From NCBI RefSeq assembly GCF_901000735.1, contig NC_081544.1, positions 26,530,095-26,594,094 of the forward strand: a stretch of DNA of 64,000 nucleotides, written 5' to 3'. This document shows, one piece after another, positions 58,681 to 64,000 of the stretch; position 1 is the first letter of the stretch; each line of letters starts with the position of its first letter. The stretch is from Corylus avellana. Lineage: Eukaryota > Streptophyta > Magnoliopsida > Fagales > Betulaceae. The position numbers and the translations under genes are program-made. Below the pieces are notes generated by a model that ran no database searches, had not been told where the DNA came from, and saw only the letters and a program-made list of their open reading frames with translations.

Positions 58681-60816
58681 TTCCTTTCTGCCAGGGATTT
58701 GTTATACAATAATAAACTACTAGTGGAAGAATTAGCAAAATGCTTAAGCTAAGGTTGCAATAATTGTAATTGATACATGTTTTCTTGTTCCAGACGCTGT
58801 AAAGGCAATTACAGAGATATCTTCAGTGCAAGCAGTAATACTAAGTTCTCAGTTGAAAGAAATGTTGCAAAATGTCAATTCGCAGGTTACATTTCAAGGG
58901 ATGTACAAACCAATCAAACTAGTCTATCACCCAAGGGAACCTTTCTTTGTCATCAGACAGGTAATTCCACATGTACAGTCAAATCCTCTATCCTGAATTG
59001 ATTCCAGAAACAGCTTCACCAATTCTTATACTCTATTCCATGCTACATTTCTACCAATTTTATTATGTAGCCTAGGCTGTATGCCATAAGAACATTAGCT
59101 GCCAGAGACCTATAAGGTAAGTCTGCGTAAATAATAATCTAGTAATTTGGCCCATCACTAAGTTCAACCAAGATTTACATTTCAAAGATTTGAAATTTCA
59201 AATTGAAGCCAAAATTGAAAAGTTTGAACAGCTTGAAATTTTACTCTACTTTCTTATGCAACTATGGATTGTCTAAATGGAAGGGAATTCATGTGTTTGA
59301 CAGCCACAAAAAATCATAGCAGTGTTCCCCATGCGTTTCAAAGAAAATTCAGATGTGATTATTGCAACAGCCTTCTTTCAGGTTTGTGCCTGACATGATA
59401 TGATATATCTGGTTATTCTGGTGCTATCCCTCAGCATGATGGTTTTTTTTTCTTTGTTCTTTTTGCTTTTATTCACTTTCTCCAGGAACTTATGGATGTG
59501 GGAAGTTCTCAAGAATGGGCCAAAGTACCTCCTTGCACCTGGTCACCCATTCCTCCTCCAGAACTGAGAGGAGAACTTTTTGAAGATTTGAGCACCAATG
59601 GAGGATTTGTCTCTTTTGGTATCCTTATGACTGCCAACCACAAGTTCACACAAACACAAATACTCCAGATCAAAATATTTCGTCGTGCACCTTCGATCAT
59701 GCATTTTAAGGAAAACTTCAAATCAAACTATGAGATGCTTTTTATAATTTTAAGATAACAGCAGCTCATTTTTATCTTTTCTTTATATAGCAGATAAAGT
59801 TTGAGTAGGTTTAGTCTAAGACATTTATGCATAAATTTTTTACAGAAATTTCTTCACACCATGTTGAGGGTAAAAGACTAGATAAGACTGTATGGAGTCT
59901 ATTGAACTTCTATGCCTATGTTAAATACCATGTAAAGGTAATATCTCTATAAACTTTTTTTCCCACTGGTCAATGCTTTTTTTCTTTTCCGATTCTTCTT
60001 AAGATTGTTAGGCATTGGTCTTGTTACATATTTGGCTAACAAGGTTATTCAAATAGTGCACCAGAGGTTTTATTCAGAGAAGGATGAGGAAGCGTTTGGA
60101 AAGTTTGGTTGAGGTAACCTAAGCTGCATCAAGTAATCTACAATCTAGCATTCACTTAATATTGCAAAAAGAACAACTTCTATAAAACCACTTTTGGACC
60201 TCACAAAAGATAATTAAAACCAAGAAGAAAATAACAGTGATTCTCTCTACATGACTTGCAGGTCCTGCAGAAGGCAAGCTCAGAAGAAAAAAAACTATTT
60301 GAAAAAGATCAAGGTATGCTTTCAACTGATATATCTTTAAGAAAAGTCCAAACAACAGTACTGGTTTTTCTTTTACCCAGAAAGAGGCACTGTCCTTAGT
60401 TTCTGTTCAATGAAGAAGTTGAGATATGAACTTAGCTAAACTGCCGATTCATCACATGCCATTTAGGAAAGTAACAATACTTCTAAAAAGTTTAAAAAAC
60501 AGAAATTTTCAAATTTACCATACTCAGTTTAGCAAAAAGTTCCCAACACAGTAATAGTGGAACAGAAACAAAGAAAATCTTCTTACGCTTTTGGCGTGTT
60601 ACTGTTTGTTTTGATGCAGATGGAGGATGGAAATATATACGAAAACTGGTCAGTCTATCAAAATCTAAAATCTTCAAACGAAGATATGTCAACTTAAGCA
60701 GGAAGATCAAGCGACTCCGTTTCCGAATTAAAATCCACGGATTTGGGCGTTTCCGTCGTCGATGGTTGAGATTCCCAAAGTTTTCTTCTTCAAGGGGATA
60801 TACCAAATTAGATTAA
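55193..60816 (+). CDS. ARPC2B: Actin-related protein 2/3 complex subunit 2B (p34-Arc)
   Basis: Ten exons: 55193-55251, 57130-57196, 57621-57828, 58794-58960, 59304-59381, 59486-59618, 59846-59937, 60057-60113, 60262-60313 and 60620-60816. All phases close, giving 369 residues. The N-terminus MACFERASPALKDILLKQYRAEKPMEIDHHLYEFGSVEYHIQ, the LSISTPLLSQGALLSHGLSHYTIEMVKG block, the MYKPIKLVYHPREPFFVI block and FPMRFKENSDVIIATAFFQELMDV are those of the plant p34 subunit of Arp2/3. ARPC2 pairs with ARPC4 to form the core that contacts the mother actin filament in branched nucleation; in plants the complex acts in trichome and pavement-cell shape. Residues 305-369 form a basic tail (KRRYVNLSRKIKRLRF...HGFGRFRRRWLRF) not present in the shorter 2A form, which is why 2B is chosen. 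Intron 1 is 1.9 kb. No damage is seen. Confidence 0.95.
55252..57129. other. Intron 1 of ARPC2B
   Basis: This 1.88-kb intron has the donor G|GTAAGA and acceptor GGCAG|T. Open frames on both strands inside it (for example minus strand 56417-56719) have no family resemblance. No foldback element was recognised. Confidence 0.6.
58649..58676. repeat. Poly-A run in ARPC2B intron 3
   Basis: An A homopolymer of about 28 bases within the intron between the exons ending at 57828 and starting at 58794. Confidence 0.9.
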
Positions 60817-63304
60817 AACCATTCCCATACTTTGTACATTCCAGTATATGATTGCAGTTAGGACATTAGATTGGTGCCAGATATGGACTTCTATTACTGT
60901 CTGAATGTAATGATTCAAGAGCTTCACATCATCAATAACAAACATCCTAAGTTCCTAAAACTTTTATGTCCTTCAATTCTTTTACATAGAAATGCTCACT
61001 TAATCTGTTTTAAGCTGTCATTCTCTTGGAAATCTATAAATATATCGGAATACCTCAGTCTTCAGAATAATCAAATACCTTGGCTTTTTCTCTCCGAACA
61101 TTAAACAAAAACATGCACATTATTCAAATATATTAAGATTGTGGCAAATGGAACTATTTGAAGAGCAGTCAGGAAAATCACATTGAGATATGACTAGTCA
61201 AGTTGAAAACTAACTCTATAGATCATAATTTTGCAGACAAATATTAGCTACAAAACGAGATAGCAAATAATGTATGGTTAAACTGGCATATTTTCCTCTT
61301 GAATAAACCATATGCATATTGATGTGATCTGAATATTAAAAGACTGACAATTATACTAAAAGCAGTATCAAAATGTTAGAAAGAGAAGTAGAAGTCTGAG
61401 AGAAACTTACAGAAAATTAATTTGTTCTCCGAATATTGACACACTAGATCAATATCTTCAGCTAAATCTCTGAAACTGCTCAACCAAATCCATTGCAAGT
61501 CATGTCATTACTCTCAAATCAGAGATCCTAACAAAGGGCACCATCTATGGTCTTCCTATTTTTCTTTTTTCTGTTTTTTTTCTGTTTCTTTTTCTTTTTG
61601 GATCGAGATCAATACTCATGTCTAAAGACATATCATTGAGACCATGCAAATGACACATGGTAAGTTAAAGCGAGGCTGGTGAGCAATATAAAACCCAACC
61701 ATAAAGTCGTGGTTTTTCACTGTTCTGTGCACTAAGAAAAGGGTGCACAACAGAGAGGTTGACTCATAAATCTTCCTTCTGTTCCCTTTGAACGACTGAT
61801 TCAACATGGAAGTGAAATATCTAGACACAAAAGACAACAAAACATGCCCCTGATTCTTACACTACAACATATGAGTTATAACAGTAGTTTGTTTCCATAT
61901 AAAAGCAATTAGCAGGACAAGAAAGAATCTAAATTTGGCTTCAAAGTGAGTCTTTTTCGTCCATCTGCTTCTCTCCCCACTAAACAAAAACAATGAAAAC
62001 ACCCTACAGCTAATTTTAAGGACACCAACCGTCCATTATAATACAAAAGTGGAGAAGATAACACAAGAAATACTATGTGGCAGAAATGAGAATCCATACC
62101 AATTTCTCATAAAATTTTAAAAGAATAACCTCCATAGATAGGCATAGTGCTGCAACTTGCGTTGCTTTTGGATAAAGTAAAGGGTAACCAAAGCCCAACT
62201 TTTAGTTTAATAGCACTGTCCATTCCAGACCTACTTTAAGTTTGAGGTTCTCAAACCAAGCATGGGTGAGGCAGAGTTGGATCTCTTCCAAGCGTATTGT
62301 CTGTTTGCTAGTTTTAATGCCTTCATAAATTATGATATCTAACATATTCTAAACGTGTTTTAACAAAACAATCTAAACAGATAACTTTAAAAAGAACGGG
62401 AGGACCAGAGTTATGTTCAAAAACACATAGATGGCTCTAGTCCTAAGAAATTTTTTTTATCTTTGCTTTTATAAGTAATGCAAAGCGCAAAGGGGCGCAA
62501 CCTTATTACACAAGATATATATATAAGAGATAACCCACTAATGATGGAAAGCTCTAGTCCTAAGAAATATGTTGTGCATCTAGCACCATATATAGGAAAT
62601 AAAGAGCGGGGACCTTTTTTATGTCACACAAATGGTGCACAAAAAGCCATGTGAAAATCCATGCCATGGTTCTCAACTCCTAGAACATGGAATTAGGAGG
62701 GTCTAAACTATCCATTACCACCAGTATCATCATCATTACCTTCTAAACCATAGTAACAAAGACAATATAAGCACGTGTAGCAACAAGGGAAGTAAGCAAG
62801 AAGCACATGGAAAGATACAGGAATCATTCCAACGGATGTGGATAATACTAGAGAGATTGTGAACACACACACATGCTATGAAACCTTCATCAGGTTAAAA
62901 AATAAATTTAATTATAAAGCCGGTTAGATGCTGAACAATAGTTACAGTCCTTGGAGTAAACGATGGAGTTCTTGTCCCGAACCTTCTTGCAGCATTTGCA
63001 CAACCATGACTGGTCATAAAAAAATATGTCATATGTGCATATAGGGAAACTCGATACAATTCAATGAGTCAACAATAATTATTTGCAACCAACACTACTC
63101 AAAAACCATGGCTATAATTAATAGTAAACATATATTGTTTTTTCATGACAAAAGGACAATACAAGAAACATTTCTCTGTGCCAAAAACAAGTTAACAAAA
63201 GAGTTAAGCACTGCCTACCTATAGAGAATGAAAAAACCACTAATCCCCATTAAACCAATTCTTTTGTACCAAAATACAGTTAAAACAACAATAAGGCATA
63301 CATT
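60817..63304. other. Interval between the convergent genes ARPC2B and the DUF716 gene
   Basis: The 3' UTRs of both genes are expected at its ends. No foldback element, LTR or coding exon was recognised; a TA-rich stretch lies at 62513-62526. It is among the least repeat-marked intervals of the window. Confidence 0.45.
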
Positions 63305-64000
63305 TCAGTCCATCTCAAGCTCAGGAGGAGCACGCATGGGCGTAGTCTCCGATTCAAGCTCTGCCAGCAACGGCCCACTCGCCTCACCACACCTCAAATT
63401 CCGGTTACTCGACAGCAACCCAAACGACACGATGCTCACAACCAAGACCAAGATTGCATGCCCAGTAAACAACAAATTCATCAAAGAAACACCCCTCAAC
63501 CCATCCTCCTCAAGATCACATTGCACATCGGTATTCCCCTTAGCTGTCAATATCGACATTTTTCGACACCCTTTTAGACCAAATACATCAGTGTACAAAG
63601 ACAACCCGGTTTGCAACACCCAAGTACCCTTGAAAACCAATCCTGCGGATAACAAAAATTCGGCGAAAAACGCCGAAGGCTTAATCGATAAATACAAGCA
63701 ACAACCAGCACAAAGAAGCGTCAGTGCACCTAACAGATCATACACAGCGCCAGAGACACCAGTAATTCCCTTCCCGATCACTGAATATTCCACAAGAAAC
63801 GAAATTCCAGCGACCAAGAATACAAAACCTTCGTTAATAAGCAAAGGGTCGGTTTGTTCGCGAAAAATGACGAGAATGATCAATACCCAGAAGAGAAAAA
63901 GAGTCAGTGATTGCTGGAAAAAAGAGAATCGGTAGGTGGGGTGGCCGGAGAAGGTCAAGAAGATGAATATTTCGGAGAAGGAGGCAATGGGGAGGGCGAT
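63305..64000 (-). CDS. DUF716 / TMEM45-type multi-pass membrane protein, 5' end missing
   Basis: The frame is open from the window edge to the TGA at 63305-63307, 231 residues. It has at least five hydrophobic segments (around SFFQQSLTLFLFWVLIILVIF, GFVFLVAGISFLVEYSVIG, VYDLLGALTLLCAGCCLYL, FLLSAGLVFKGTWVLQTGL, and AILVLVVSIVSFGLLS), separated by short loops, and a polar C-terminal tail ending PELEMD. The order FFQQSLTLFLFWVL, GKGITGVSGAVYDLLGALTLLCAGCC, FKGTWVLQTGLSLY fits plant DUF716 proteins, relatives of animal TMEM45; their biochemical role is not established. The N-terminus lies beyond the right edge. The plus-strand frame over the same bases is its shadow. Confidence 0.8.
   Translation of the reverse strand: MALPIASFSEIFIFLTFSGHPTYRFSFFQQSLTLFLFWVLIILVIFREQTDPLLINEGFVFLVAGISFLVEYSVIGKGITGVSGAVYDLLGALTLLCAGCCLYLSIKPSAFFAEFLLSAGLVFKGTWVLQTGLSLYTDVFGLKGCRKMSILTAKGNTDVQCDLEEDGLRGVSLMNLLFTGHAILVLVVSIVSFGLLSSNRNLRCGEASGPLLAELESETTPMRAPPELEMD

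Noticed and set aside
63228..63935. 235-codon plus-strand open frame
   Set aside because: It is the complement of the DUF716 coding sequence; its translation has no domain, while the minus strand gives a multi-pass membrane protein with family signatures.

Overview
The window is nuclear DNA of a flowering plant. The genes have short exons with GT-AG introns, the genes recognised are of plant type (ARPC2B with a basic tail, S-protein homologues, plant cyclopropane-fatty-acid synthase, a two-RRM glycine-rich hnRNP), and the spaces between them are AT-rich and full of small foldback transposons and LTR remains. A run of 100 N at 9061-9160 marks a scaffold gap. The gene set fits a eudicot, probably a woody rosid; the species cannot be named from the sequence alone.

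Layout. 1-9 kb is gene-free and repeat-rich: two foldback/Mutator-like elements with 9-bp target-site duplications, a 2.4-kb direct duplication carrying two copies of one MITE, and a GC-rich array of 95-bp units. 10-33 kb is a duplicated accessory block. Unit A holds a cyclopropane-fatty-acid synthase-like gene (10.1-16.4 kb, plus) followed by an S1-type self-incompatibility-homologue gene (17.7-18.2 kb, minus). Unit B repeats the order with a decayed synthase pseudogene (24.1-26.8 kb) and a second intact S1-type gene (28.7-29.1 kb). Between them lie copia-type LTR remains with a nested solo LTR and a broken LINE-type RNase H domain.

34-64 kb is ordinary gene space: hnRNP1-like (34.2-38.3 kb, minus), a plant-specific protein with an N-terminal MGC lipidation motif (44.1-45.3 kb, plus), a small C-terminal CaaX protein (47.0-50.1 kb, minus), Arp2/3 complex subunit ARPC2B (55.2-60.8 kb, plus, ten exons resolved), and a DUF716/TMEM45-type membrane protein running off the right end (63.3 kb to the edge, minus). 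Foldback elements with GGTGGCC/GGCCACC cores fill the intervals.

The genes do not form a pathway. No clearly new biochemical system was found. The most informative items are the CFA/S1-homologue tandem block, with one synthase kept as a methyltransferase-only form and the other cut off by an LTR; the dated MITE insertion with its empty site in the other copy; the GC-rich palindromic array; and the small CaaX protein with a PP1-docking-like motif. Exon joins were made by eye from reading frame and GT-AG sites.
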